From Alphaproteobacteria bacterium (GTDB lineage Bacteria > Pseudomonadota > Alphaproteobacteria > DSM-16000 > Inquilinaceae): a stretch of DNA of 64,000 nt. Both the position numbers and the translations under genes were made by a program. Shown here piece by piece: positions 17,601-25,724 of the stretch; within the stretch, counting starts at the first letter, position 1; the number at the start of each line of letters is the position of its first letter. The notes below the pieces were generated by a model. It saw nothing but the letters and a program-made list of their open reading frames with translations. It had not been told where the DNA came from and did no database searches. The stretch lies in assembly GCA_028281925.1 (NCBI GenBank), contig JANQIX010000043.1, positions 1 to 64,000 of the forward strand, in the 5' to 3' direction.

Positions 17601-18087
17601 AACCGTATTCTGACTGATGCGCGACGGTGGAGCTCTTCGACGCATGGTCGTCGCCGGCCAGCACCAGCACGCCGCCATGCGGCGCGGTGCCGGCGGAATT
17701 GGCATGGCGGAAGACATCGCCGCTGCGGTCGACGCCTGGACCCTTGCCGTACCACATGGAAAAGACGCCGTCGTACTTGGCGCCGGGCCAGAGATTGACC
17801 TGCTGCGTGCCCCAAACGGCCGTGGCCGCCAGATCTTCGTTGATGCCCGGCTGGAAAACGACGTGATGGTCGTCCAAGAAGCGTCTGGCCCGCCAGGCGG
17901 CCTGGTCGAGGCTGCCGAGGGGCGACCCGCGATAGCCGGAGATGAACCCGGCGGTATTGAGGCCCGCGGCAACGTCGCGCCGGCGTTGCATCATCGCCAG
18001 CCGCACCAGCGCCTGCAGCCCGGTCAGATAGATCTGGCCCGAGGTCTTGACGTATTTGTCGTCCAGCGCCACTGCCGGCAGCGTCAT
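14605..18087 (-). CDS. Indolepyruvate ferredoxin oxidoreductase, fused alpha and beta-type subunits
   Basis: 1160 residues, the usual length for the fused proteobacterial enzyme; strong site AGGGGAGGTTCGCC before ATG. The pyrimidine-binding region is N-terminal (GFISGYRGSPLGSLD, GINEDLAATAVWGTQQ, MWYGKGPGVDRSGD). The thiamine-diphosphate region is central (PYFCSGCPHNTSTNVPEGS, GGEGATWIGQSPF, NDAVAMTGGQPVDGQ). An iron-sulfur segment has CEGCGDCGDQSNCLS and CNKDYSCTKGFCPSF. The gamma domain is C-terminal (ILVTGIGGTGVVTIGALLG). It decarboxylates aryl or branched 2-oxoacids to acyl-CoA with ferredoxin reduction, for aromatic amino-acid catabolism. It converges on the upstream LysR gene and is divergent from pepF. 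Confidence 0.96.
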   Translation of the reverse strand: MTLPAVALDDKYVKTSGQIYLTGLQALVRLAMMQRRRDVAAGLNTAGFISGYRGSPLGSLDQAAWRARRFLDDHHVVFQPGINEDLAATAVWGTQQVNLWPGAKYDGVFSMWYGKGPGVDRSGDVFRHANSAGTAPHGGVLVLAGDDHASKSSTVAHQSEYGFVSAMMPILNPANVQEILDLGLYGWAMSRYSGCWIGFKILAENADSSASVSIDPARCQIHLPTDFEMPPGGVNIRLAGHAPLAEEQRLMRHKLYAAIAFARANGLDRIIFRSPKHTFGIVTCGKSYLDVRQALEDLDIDEARASDLGISLFKVALTWPLDPEGVRAFAENLDELIVVEEKRALIENQLKEQLYNWRADRRPVIVGKFDEQREWILPSTGELSPGQIAVVIGRRLLKRIDDAALAERVAFLEAKERQKVSHLAPISRLPYFCSGCPHNTSTNVPEGSRALAGIGCHYMVTWMDRRTEATTQMGGEGATWIGQSPFTETQHVFTNLGDGTYFHSGILAIRAAVAAKVNITYKLLFNDAVAMTGGQPVDGQLTVPMIVRQLEGEGVARIIVVTDDTTKYHGALALPAQTRIEHRDELDRVQREMREIQGVSVLLYDQTCAAEKRRRRKRGLMADPPRRIFINERVCEGCGDCGDQSNCLSILPIETEFGRKRQIDQSTCNKDYSCTKGFCPSFVEVVGGSLRKSRAAKQATGEDALPLPPEPVLPELSRPYGILVTGIGGTGVVTIGALLGVAAHLEGKACNVLDQTGLAQKGGAVVSHVRIAPAPEDLHAVRIAGGGARLVLGCDLVVAAGGEVLSKIKPGVTAAVVNQAEAMTGAFTHQPDFRFPAEELLRVIGDAVGGAPMHVVDASALAMALFGDSIATNLFMVGYAYQHGLIPVSGEAIERAIEANGVAVEMNTQAFQWGRRAAHDLSAVEHVVALASEAPAEHRRRAESLDEAIERRARDLVGYQSEAYAARYRDLVARVREAEASVGGDALSSAVARYLYKLMAYKDEYEVARLYTDGEFVRQIKARFDGDVSLRFHLAPPLVADRDPDTGHLVKRSYGPWMMRAFRLMAKLKGLRGTRWDVFGRTTERRVERQLIADYEATVATLISGLAPDNHGLAVEIASIPEHIRGFGHVKERHLQAAKAREAELMEEFRRPHRPLAAAE

Positions 18088-18348
18088 GGCGAACCTCCCC
18101 TGTCCGTCATCGTGTGCCGTGAATTATTAGGTAATGAAAGCTGACCCATTGGCAATTGCGTCCTTTGTGCGCCTGGAGAAAAAGCAACGATGTCAGGCAG
18201 CGCCGTCAGTATGTTATGGAAAATTACCCGCTCCCATCACCGCCGCGAAACGCGCCTGACGCCGCAATCGCCCGACTATGTTGCCCCCAGCCATTGGCGC
18301 CCTGGGGCGCGTGCGCCATATTGAGAGCATCGTCAACGGAGTCGCTGA

Positions 18349-20154
18349 ATGACAGAACCGGCCCTTTCCCAGGAAGCGGCAGCCCCGCCTTCCCCCTCTC
18401 TGCCGGAATGGAACCTGACCCATCTCTATGAAGGCCGCGACTCAGCGGCGTTGTCGGCGGATCTGCGCGGAGCGGAGCAGGCAGCCCTGGGCTTCCATGC
18501 GCGCTATGCCGGCAAACTGGGCGACCTGAATGGCGAAGGCCTGGCGGCCGCGATCGTCGACTACGAGACGATCGACGAAACGCTGAGCCGCGTGATGAGC
18601 TATGCCTATTTGGTCTATGCCGAAGACATGTCGGACGGCGCCAACGGACGCTTCCTGCAGACGATGCAGGAACGGGTGACCGGGATTTCCAGCAGCCTGC
18701 TGTTCTTCACGCTTGAACTGAACCGGATCGAACAGGCGCATCTGGACAGTCTGATGCAAGTGCCAGCGCTGAAGCGGTATGAGCCCTGGCTGCGCGATGT
18801 CCGTGTCTTCCGCGACCATCAGTTGAGTGACGAGCTGGAACGGCTTCTGCATGAAAAGGCCGTTGCCGGGCGCAATTCCTGGGTGCGCCTGTTCGACGAG
18901 ACGATCGCCGATCTCCGGTTCCCTATCGGCGGCGAACAGATGACGTCGACCGATGCGCTGAACTGCCTGACGGATGCGTCGGCGGACCGCCGCAAAGAGG
19001 CAGCCGAAGCGATTGGATCGGTGCTGGGCGCCAACACCCGCCTGTTCGCCCACATCACCAATACGCTGGCCAAGGACAAGCACATCGAAGACACGTGGCG
19101 GCGGTTTGGCGAACCTTGGTCGTCGCGCAACCTCTCCAATTATGTGGAGGACTCAGTCGTCGATGCGCTGCTGACGGCCGTGCGCGCCGCCTATCCGGAG
19201 CTGTCACATCGCTACTACGCGATGAAGGCGCGCTGGTTCGGCGCCGACCAGATCGACTATTGGGACCGCAACGCCCCGCTGCCCGACGACGACGACAGCA
19301 CCATCCCCTGGCCGGACGCTGAGCGGATCGTTCTGGACGCCTATCAGCAGTTCACCCCAGAGTTGGCAGCGATCGGCGAAAGGTTCTTCACCGAGGGCTG
19401 GATCGACGTGCCGCCGCGCGCGGGAAAGGCGCCCGGCGCCTTCTCGCACCCGACGGTGCCGAGCGCGCACCCCTACATCCTGCTGAACTATCACGGCAAG
19501 ACGCGCGACGTGATGACGTTGGCGCACGAATTGGGCCATGGCGTGCACCAGGTGCTGGCCGGCGCGCAGGGCCACCTGCTGGCCGATACGCCACTGACGC
19601 TGGCCGAGACCGCCAGCGTCTTCGGGGAGATGCTGACCTTCCGATCGCTGATCGACAGCGAAACCAACCCCCACCGCCGCAAGATCATGCTGGCCTCCAA
19701 GGTGGAGGACATGATCAACACGGTGGTACGCCAGATCGCCTTCTATGAGTTCGAGCGACGCGTTCACAGCCAGCGCCGGCAGGGTGAACTGTCAGCGGAA
19801 GAGATCGGCGCCATCTGGCTGGACGTGCAGCGGCAGAGCCTCGGGCCGGCGATCCGGTTCGACGAAAGTTATGCCGTCTGGTGGGCCTATATCCCCCACT
19901 TCATCCATTCGCCCTTCTATGTCTACGCCTATGCCTTCGGCGACTGCTTGGTGAACTCGCTCTATGCGGTCTATCAGCGCGCCGAAGACGGCTTTGCCGA
20001 ACGGTATCTCGACCTGCTGCGGGCGGGCGGAACCCGGCGCCATCGCGAGCTGTTGGCGCCGTTCGGGCTCGACGCGACCGATCCCGGATTCTGGCAGGAA
20101 GGCCTGGACGTCATTCGCGGATTGATTGACGAACTGGCGGCCATGGACACATGA
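18349..20154 (+). CDS. pepF: M3-family oligoendopeptidase F
   Basis: 601 residues, the normal length for PepF/M3B metallopeptidases; CGGAG precedes the ATG. The zinc site LAHELGHGVHQ is at about residues 391-401 (HExGH), with the downstream metal Glu in the LTLAETASVFGEMLTF segment and the C-terminal SYAVWWAYIPHFIHSPFYVYAYAFG stretch (shown here in pieces) typical of the family. It is a cytoplasmic zinc endopeptidase that degrades short peptides. It is followed 37 bp later by an ABC1 kinase in the same direction, a pairing I recall as frequent in alphaproteobacteria, so the two are probably co-transcribed. Confidence 0.95.
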   Translation: MTEPALSQEAAAPPSPSLPEWNLTHLYEGRDSAALSADLRGAEQAALGFHARYAGKLGDLNGEGLAAAIVDYETIDETLSRVMSYAYLVYAEDMSDGANGRFLQTMQERVTGISSSLLFFTLELNRIEQAHLDSLMQVPALKRYEPWLRDVRVFRDHQLSDELERLLHEKAVAGRNSWVRLFDETIADLRFPIGGEQMTSTDALNCLTDASADRRKEAAEAIGSVLGANTRLFAHITNTLAKDKHIEDTWRRFGEPWSSRNLSNYVEDSVVDALLTAVRAAYPELSHRYYAMKARWFGADQIDYWDRNAPLPDDDDSTIPWPDAERIVLDAYQQFTPELAAIGERFFTEGWIDVPPRAGKAPGAFSHPTVPSAHPYILLNYHGKTRDVMTLAHELGHGVHQVLAGAQGHLLADTPLTLAETASVFGEMLTFRSLIDSETNPHRRKIMLASKVEDMINTVVRQIAFYEFERRVHSQRRQGELSAEEIGAIWLDVQRQSLGPAIRFDESYAVWWAYIPHFIHSPFYVYAYAFGDCLVNSLYAVYQRAEDGFAERYLDLLRAGGTRRHRELLAPFGLDATDPGFWQEGLDVIRGLIDELAAMDT

Positions 20155-20191
20155 CGGTCTGGCGGAACCGAAACATCTGACACGGGGAACC

Positions 20192-21568
20192 ATGGGCTCG
20201 GAGGAAAACAGCTTCGGCGGCCGCATGATGCGGTATGCCCGGGTCTCCACGCAGATGGGCGGCCTTGCCGCCCGGCTGGCGGGCGAGCGTTATCTCGGCC
20301 TGAAGGTGGAGCGCACCAAGCACGCCGCCGACCTGAAGGAGGCGCTGGGCGGCCTGCGCGGGCCTCTGGTGAAGGTGGCTCAGATGCTGGCCACCATCCC
20401 GGAAGCCTTGCCGCAGGAATATGTCGGCGAACTGCAGCAGCTTCAGGCCAATGCGCCACCCATGGGCTGGGCCTTCGTCAAACGGCGCATGGCATCGGAG
20501 CTGGGGGCCGGCTGGCAGTCGAAGTTCAAGAGCTTCGAACATGAGGCTGCCGCGGCGGCCTCACTGGGCCAGGTGCACAAGGCGGTGCACCATGACGGGC
20601 GCCTGCTCGCCTGCAAGCTGCAGTATCCGGACATGCAGTCGGCGGTTGAGGCCGACCTGAAACAGCTCAAGCTGATCCTCTCGATCTTCGAGCGCTACGA
20701 CAAGGCCATCTCGACCCGCCAGATCCACGCCGAGATTTCAGCCCGCCTGCGCGAAGAGCTGGACTATGAGCTGGAAGGGCGGCACTGCAACCTCTACCGC
20801 GCCATGCTGGCGGACGAAGCGGGCGTGCATGTGCCGGAGATCGTGCCGGAGCTGTCGACGCGCCGGCTGTTGACGACCAACTGGCTGGACGGCGAGCCGA
20901 TCCTGTCGACCGTCAATGGCGACCTGGAACGCCGCAACCTGCTGGCCATGAACATGTTCCGGGCGTGGTACGTGCCGCTCTACTATTACGGCGTGATCCA
21001 TGGCGACCCGCATCTGGGCAACTATTCCGTCCGGCCAGACACCTCGATCAACCTTCTGGATTTCGGCTGCATCCGGGTTTTCCCGCCACGCTTCGTCGGC
21101 GGCGTGATCGAGCTCTACCGCGCCCTGCAGACCAACGACCGAGACCGCGCAGCGGCCGCGTACCAGACCTGGGGCTTCGGCGATCTGAGCAACGAGTTGG
21201 TGGACGTGCTGAACGTCTGGGCGAGCTTCCTTTACGCCCCGGTGATGGATGACCGCGCCCGGACCATGGGCGAGACCAACAACGGCGTCTACGGTCGGGA
21301 AAAGGCCGCCATGGTCCATGGCGAGCTGAAGCGCCTCGGCACCATCGAGGTCCCGCGCGAGTTCGTGTTCATGGACCGCGCGGCGCTCGGCCTCGGCTCG
21401 GTCTTCATCCATCTAAAGGCGGAGATCAACTGGTACCGGCTGTTCAATGAGCTGATCAGCGATTTCGACGAGGCTGTGCTGACGGAACGCCAGCACACCA
21501 TGCTGACCCAGCACGACGTCCCCTTGCCGCCGGAAGAAACGGTGATGGTCGACCATCCGACGGAATGA
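20192..21568 (+). CDS. ABC1/UbiB-family (AarF-like) atypical kinase
   Basis: 458 residues from the ATG of MGSEENSFGG after GGGGAAC; a longer frame overlapping pepF is rejected. The family's KxGQ-like element is present as LGGLRGPLVKVAQMLAT, then EAAAAASLGQVHKA (Ala-rich loop), ACKLQYPDM (catalytic Lys), REELDYELEG, then HGDPHLGNYS and LLDFGCIR (the catalytic and metal-binding segments). UbiB-type proteins are ATPases supporting ubiquinone biosynthesis or lipid handling. Lack of the two C-terminal membrane helices sets it apart from canonical UbiB and fits the shorter ABC1 group found next to pepF. The exact role is unknown. Confidence 0.9.
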   Translation: MGSEENSFGGRMMRYARVSTQMGGLAARLAGERYLGLKVERTKHAADLKEALGGLRGPLVKVAQMLATIPEALPQEYVGELQQLQANAPPMGWAFVKRRMASELGAGWQSKFKSFEHEAAAAASLGQVHKAVHHDGRLLACKLQYPDMQSAVEADLKQLKLILSIFERYDKAISTRQIHAEISARLREELDYELEGRHCNLYRAMLADEAGVHVPEIVPELSTRRLLTTNWLDGEPILSTVNGDLERRNLLAMNMFRAWYVPLYYYGVIHGDPHLGNYSVRPDTSINLLDFGCIRVFPPRFVGGVIELYRALQTNDRDRAAAAYQTWGFGDLSNELVDVLNVWASFLYAPVMDDRARTMGETNNGVYGREKAAMVHGELKRLGTIEVPREFVFMDRAALGLGSVFIHLKAEINWYRLFNELISDFDEAVLTERQHTMLTQHDVPLPPEETVMVDHPTE

Positions 21569-21620
21569 CGGACGGGGACCAGAAGGTTCGTACAATCAGC
21601 GTATGGTCTTGATATTCCTA

Positions 21621-21703
21621 TCGTCATGTCCGCGAAGGCGGACATCTCATGCCGATGTCAGTGCCCTTTGACACGGAGGTCCTCGCCTTCGCGAGGACGA
21701 CGG
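21621..21703. repeat. Alphaproteobacterial-type intergenic palindromic element
   Basis: Two hairpins face each other: TGTCCGCGAAGGCGGACA and GTCCTCGCCTTCGCGAGGAC, with TCGTC and GACGA at the outer ends. The CGCGAAGGCG core is typical of repeats scattered in alphaproteobacterial genomes. It lies between two converging genes and may serve as a bidirectional terminator. Confidence 0.75.
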
Positions 21704-21743
21704 AATTTCGGCAGCAGCAAGGGGAATGCCGCCAGTCACTCCC

Positions 21744-22010
21744 CTACCGGCACTCGTAGAACGCCACGACGCGGTCGTCGCCCTCGAAGGCCGTGTAGCC
21801 CAGATGCGGGCGGCGAGCGTAGCGCCGGCAGTGGTCTTCTGCCTCCTTCTCCGCCAGGTCGACCCCAGCACCGTCGGTCAGCTCCAGCGTGATCCCCAGG
21901 CCGCTGGCATTGAGGACCTCAACGGTTCCCTCGTCGTCGCCACCACAGGCCGCGCAGACAAGGGTGAGGCCGGCGACGGCGGCAAATCGGAAGTGGGCCA
22001 ACACTGTCAT
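21744..22010 (-). CDS. Small lipoprotein of unknown function
   Basis: 88 residues from the ATG of MTVLAHFRFAAVAG. The signal ends in LVCAACGGDD, a lipobox with the lipidated Cys near residue 21. The mature part is short, with a Glu-rich helix containing EDHCRRYARRPHLGY and a C-terminal VVAFYEC, so two Cys could bond. This pattern recalls small alphaproteobacterial lipoproteins of unknown function. It begins 14 bp after the stop of the TssB-TssC-like gene, so it is likely co-transcribed and might be the envelope partner of that protein. The ribosome site is weak, consistent with coupling. Confidence 0.7.
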   Translation of the reverse strand: MTVLAHFRFAAVAGLTLVCAACGGDDEGTVEVLNASGLGITLELTDGAGVDLAEKEAEDHCRRYARRPHLGYTAFEGDDRVVAFYECR

Positions 22011-22024
22011 GGCGGCGCGGTCCG

Positions 22025-23554
22025 TCAAGAGGACGCCCAGCCGCCGGCCAGCGGCTTGCCGGCTTCGCCGATCGACATCAGGCCGCCGAGGCGCACTTTG
22101 TCTTGGTGCCGAACCGATACGACTGGCGTGACACCATTCACCCTCAGCCGTGCGGCTGCCCGTTCCGTCAACAGCACCTCCGCGCACGGGATCGGTTCGC
22201 GGTCGCCATCATCGGTGTCCGCAACAAAGAAAGGCAGGCCGTCGATCTCGGTCTGGGCCTCAATGCGAAAGCCCCAGCCGACCTCCGCATAGGCCATGCC
22301 GACGGCGTAAGCGGCCGCAAGCCCGGCCTCGCCCCACAGGAAGCATTCGTGCTGCGGTACGCCTTCGATTTCCTCGAACACCACCGTTTCGCACGGGTCG
22401 CTATTGCGGCCGTAGGGCTGGCGCAGCAGAATGCGCGGCGCCAACAGCGCCAGATAGTTGGCTTCGGGCAGCAGCCTGAGGGCCGTCCAGGCTTCCCGAT
22501 CCGCCGGCTCGCCAGGCACCGCCCAGTCATCAGGATCCGACGTCACGCCAAGATCGCCGGCCCCGAACAGCGACGGCTGCGCCGTAGCGGCGAACGGCGC
22601 GCCGGCCAGCGTCGCCAGGCGCCCAACCCGGCCCAGCAGAGCTGCATCGGCGGCCCCCTGCCCGAACCCGAACAGGCCGACAAACAGACCCCAGCGGTCG
22701 CCGCCTTCGACGCCGACGCTGGGTTCGATCACCGTCTTGAAGAACGCTGTCCGCTGCAGGTCCGTCGCCTCCATCAGATCGGTGGCCAGCGCCTCTCGCC
22801 CGACATCCAGCACGTAGAGCTTGAGCTGCGATCCCGTGTCCAACCGGCGGACCAGCAGGTAGAGGGCGCGCCACGCCGCCTCCAGCCGCTGGAATGCGGG
22901 ATGATGCAGGATCGCCCGCATGCCGTCGGCGATCGCCGCATCGACCGTCGCCAGCATCTCGTCCAGCCGCGGATCGGGTCGCGGGATCACGTGCGGCGCC
23001 ACAACGGACCGCACCAGCGCATCCACCAATGAATTCGCCCGGCCCGAGGGACCGGCAGCACCCGGAGACGGTGTCGCGTCGAGTGCGGACTGCAGCAGAT
23101 CCGACGCGTCGATCGGTGGCGCCCCTTCCGGTGCGCTGCCGTCCGGTTCGCCGGTGGGCGCCGCCTCGGCGGCCTGCCCCCAGCCGGCGATCTCCGCGGC
23201 TGCGGCGGCGAACTGCGACGGATTCTGCAACCGCCGGCGCAACGCCCGAAGCTGCTCGAAGATCGGCGCCCGATCGAACAGGCGATCGGGATGAAAATCG
23301 TCCAACTCACTGAAGGCGAGTTCCAGGACGCCGCCCGGCAAGTCGATCCGCAGGGTCGGCGAGAGTTGAGCCATGCGGTCATCGAAGTCGTCGCGATCGA
23401 CAGCCACGGGCCGCATGGCGCCGGCTGCGTCATCGCGACTCTCGGCACCACTGAAATCGCCCATCAAGAGGATACGAAGAGGCTCTGCCGACGCCAGCAT
23501 GGGGCGTCGGGACTCCCCCATGTCCAGGATGCCGAAGGAAATGCCCGGCTGCAT
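22025..23554 (-). CDS. TssB-TssC-like fused T6SS contractile-sheath protein
   Basis: 509 residues; AAGGAGG stands 10 bp before the ATG. Residues about 20-125 look like TssB/VipA: LRILLMGDFSG near the start, then LSPTLRIDLPG and LELAFSELDDFHPDRLFDR. After an Ala/Pro/Gly linker (about 130-190), residues 200-500 follow TssC/VipB: ILHHPAFQRLEAAWRALY, then VEGGDRWGLFVGLFGFGQG, PFAATAQPSLFG, then LAPRILLRQPYG and HECFLWGEAGLAAAYA. Canonical TssB and TssC are separate proteins of about 165 and 495 residues, so this is a compact fusion with shortened ends. It is 17 kb from the T6SS locus. It could be a sheath variant or a specialised accessory. Confidence 0.82.
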   Translation of the reverse strand: MQPGISFGILDMGESRRPMLASAEPLRILLMGDFSGAESRDDAAGAMRPVAVDRDDFDDRMAQLSPTLRIDLPGGVLELAFSELDDFHPDRLFDRAPIFEQLRALRRRLQNPSQFAAAAAEIAGWGQAAEAAPTGEPDGSAPEGAPPIDASDLLQSALDATPSPGAAGPSGRANSLVDALVRSVVAPHVIPRPDPRLDEMLATVDAAIADGMRAILHHPAFQRLEAAWRALYLLVRRLDTGSQLKLYVLDVGREALATDLMEATDLQRTAFFKTVIEPSVGVEGGDRWGLFVGLFGFGQGAADAALLGRVGRLATLAGAPFAATAQPSLFGAGDLGVTSDPDDWAVPGEPADREAWTALRLLPEANYLALLAPRILLRQPYGRNSDPCETVVFEEIEGVPQHECFLWGEAGLAAAYAVGMAYAEVGWGFRIEAQTEIDGLPFFVADTDDGDREPIPCAEVLLTERAAARLRVNGVTPVVSVRHQDKVRLGGLMSIGEAGKPLAGGWASS

Positions 23555-23763
23555 GGTTTACCGCCCTCCTTGGCCACTGGCCGTCCGGCACGCGCGACCG
23601 TCGGCGGATGCCAGTTTGGCAGCCGGTGCCGATGCGGGCAATCGGCCAGCGGCGCTTTCGTTAGACATTCAGCGATGGCGGGACAATGCCGGTTTTGCCG
23701 GCTCCACGCGCCTGTGTTAAGCAGGGCTTCCCTTCGGACACGAATTCACCTCCCGAGGTCGCT

Positions 23764-25314
23764 ATGCAAAGCTGGTCGGGCGGCTATGTCGCCGATGTCG
23801 AATATACCGGCGGCTATCATTCGGAATTGTCGCCGTCGCTGTTGCATGCCGCCGCAATGCTGAACGGCTTCGAGCCTGCCCCGCTGCCCGAAAAGTACAC
23901 ATATTGCGAGCTTGGATGCGGCGCGGGACACACACTGTGCGTGCTGGCCGCGGCCAACCCCCAGGCCGAGTTCTACGGCGTCGACTTCCTGCCCGGCCAT
24001 GTGGTCGCCGGGCGACAGCTCGCCGAAGACGGCGGGCTGCGCAACGTGCAGTTCATTGAGAACAGTTTTCAAGAACTTGCCGAGGCCCCACCGGCGGACC
24101 TGCCACAGTTCGACGTGATCGCCTTGCACGGCGTCTACAGCTGGGTCAGCGAGGAGAATCGGCGGGCCATCGGCCGCTTCATCCGCAGCCATCTGAAGAC
24201 GGGCGGTATCGCCTATGTCAGCTATAACTGCCTGCCGGGCTGGACCCTGGGCATCCCCCTGCAGCGCATGCTGCTGGAATTCAGCCGCCTGCATCACGGC
24301 CGCAGCGACATCCGCATCCGCCACGCGTTCGACTTGGTCAATCGGCTGGCGCAGACCGACGCGTCGATCGTCCGGGACAATCCCTCGTTCAAGATGATCA
24401 AGAACCATGCTGATCGCGACATGTTCAACTATCTGGCTCATGAGTACATCAATGAGCATTGGCACCCGATGTACTTCGCCGACGTCGCGGCGGAGCTGGC
24501 GGATGCGAAGGTGCGCTTCGTCGCCTCGGCCGGGCTGGTGGAAAACTTCCAGGACCTGACCGTGAGCGAGGAGCAGGCCGCCATCCTCAACGAGATCGAG
24601 GATCCGATCCTGAGGGAAACGGTGCGGGACTATTGCTACATCAAGAAGTTCCGGCGCGACATCTTTGTGCGCGGCGCCCGCAAGCTGTCCCGCGGTCGTC
24701 AGGAAGAGCTGCTGCGCCGGGTCCGGTTGTGCCTGGTGGTTCCCGGTGACAAGGTGAGCCGGACCGTGAAGGTGCCTAAGGGCGAGGCGACGCTGGGCGA
24801 GCGCGCCTATGTGCCGATGTTCGAAGCCCTGGCCGATGGCCCGCGGGAGGTGGGTGAGTTGCTGCAGATCCCAGCGGTGCGGGACGACACCGATGTCCAG
24901 GCACCGGAGGCCGTCGGCATGCTGGCGGGATCCGGCCAGGTCGTCATTACGCCGGCGAAAGATCAGCTGGCGGACAATGCCGCCGTGCAGCGACTGAACC
25001 GCGCCATCGCCGAGCGTAGCTGGTACCACGACACGCGCGTGCGCGAAGCGCTCGCCGCACCGCAGCTGGGTGCCGGCCTGTCCACCGACATCGTCGAACG
25101 GCTGCTGTATCTCGCGCTGACCACCGGTGTGGCCGCGGAGCCGGAACCGCTGGCCAGCTTCGTGATCGAGCCGGTGCTGGCGCGCGGCGAGGATTTCATG
25201 GAAGACGGCGAACCCATCAAAGACGAAGAGAAACGGCGCGCCCACGTGATCGAGAAGATGAACGAGTTCCTGACCGCACGTCTGCCGGTCTGGAAACGTC
25301 TGGAGATCATGTGA
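23764..25314 (+). CDS. Class I SAM methyltransferase with methyltransferase regulatory domain (PKMT-like)
   Basis: 516 residues from the ATG of MQSWSGGYVADVEYT, with GAGGT upstream. The SAM-binding fold is N-terminal: YCELGCGAGHTLCVLAAAN (motif I), then EFYGVDFLPGH (motif II acidic), FDVIALHGVYSWVS (motif IV). From about residue 220 a regulatory domain follows (HADRDMFNYLAHEYINEHW, then FVASAGLVENF), with a C-terminal helical part. This organisation is that of the bacterial protein-lysine methyltransferases such as the rickettsial PKMT1 group, which trimethylate outer-membrane proteins. It is divergent from the TssB-TssC-like gene across 209 bp. Substrate unknown. Confidence 0.88.
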   Translation: MQSWSGGYVADVEYTGGYHSELSPSLLHAAAMLNGFEPAPLPEKYTYCELGCGAGHTLCVLAAANPQAEFYGVDFLPGHVVAGRQLAEDGGLRNVQFIENSFQELAEAPPADLPQFDVIALHGVYSWVSEENRRAIGRFIRSHLKTGGIAYVSYNCLPGWTLGIPLQRMLLEFSRLHHGRSDIRIRHAFDLVNRLAQTDASIVRDNPSFKMIKNHADRDMFNYLAHEYINEHWHPMYFADVAAELADAKVRFVASAGLVENFQDLTVSEEQAAILNEIEDPILRETVRDYCYIKKFRRDIFVRGARKLSRGRQEELLRRVRLCLVVPGDKVSRTVKVPKGEATLGERAYVPMFEALADGPREVGELLQIPAVRDDTDVQAPEAVGMLAGSGQVVITPAKDQLADNAAVQRLNRAIAERSWYHDTRVREALAAPQLGAGLSTDIVERLLYLALTTGVAAEPEPLASFVIEPVLARGEDFMEDGEPIKDEEKRRAHVIEKMNEFLTARLPVWKRLEIM

Positions 25315-25330
25315 TCCGGCCGATAAGCCG

Positions 25331-25588
25331 TCAGTAGGGGACGGCCTCCTCCGCCTCCGGTGGCCGATCGTAGATCAGTGGCTCGCCAGGCGGACGCCCC
25401 TGGTCATAGACAGCCGGCGGGTCGTAGCGGCCGCCCGGCTGATAGATGTCGCAGTTCGAGGCGCTGCGACACATGCTGACGGCCATCCTCTCCAGCATCC
25501 GATCTGTGTTCAAGTCGGCGCAGGCCGACAGGGTCAGACCGCCGCATAACAATGCGGCGGCACGCCAGTGTGCAAATGCGGAGACCAT
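25331..25588 (-). CDS. Small Pro/Tyr-rich lipoprotein of unknown function
   Basis: 85 residues from ATG after GAGGGT. The signal ends LTLSACADLN, a lipobox with the Cys near residue 23. The mature chain has two further Cys in MCRSASNCDIYQ, then a Pro/Tyr-rich tail (GRYDPPAVYDQGRPPGEP) without clear secondary structure. No family recognised. It converges on the methyltransferase gene with a 16-bp gap. Confidence 0.65.
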   Translation of the reverse strand: MVSAFAHWRAAALLCGGLTLSACADLNTDRMLERMAVSMCRSASNCDIYQPGGRYDPPAVYDQGRPPGEPLIYDRPPEAEEAVPY

Positions 25589-25724
25589 GAACCCTCGACA
25601 GCGCCCTTTCTTCAACAACCGCCTTCGACCGACGACAAGCAGTCGCGGCAGGCAGCGCCATGATGTCGAGCATCTGCCGACACCAACCGTCAAGGTCTTC
25701 CGGCAGCTCCGGCGCGCCCTATCG

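Noticed and set aside
16270..17613. 447-codon plus-strand frame inside the indolepyruvate oxidoreductase gene
   Set aside because: The minus-strand enzyme is continuous and clearly homologous; this frame is a shadow.
1..25314. Treating the whole left 25 kb as one T6SS island
   Set aside because: Ordinary metabolic genes (GST, indolepyruvate oxidoreductase, pepF) separate the tssJ-vgrG run from the sheath-fusion gene, and no integrase, tRNA or composition break is seen.
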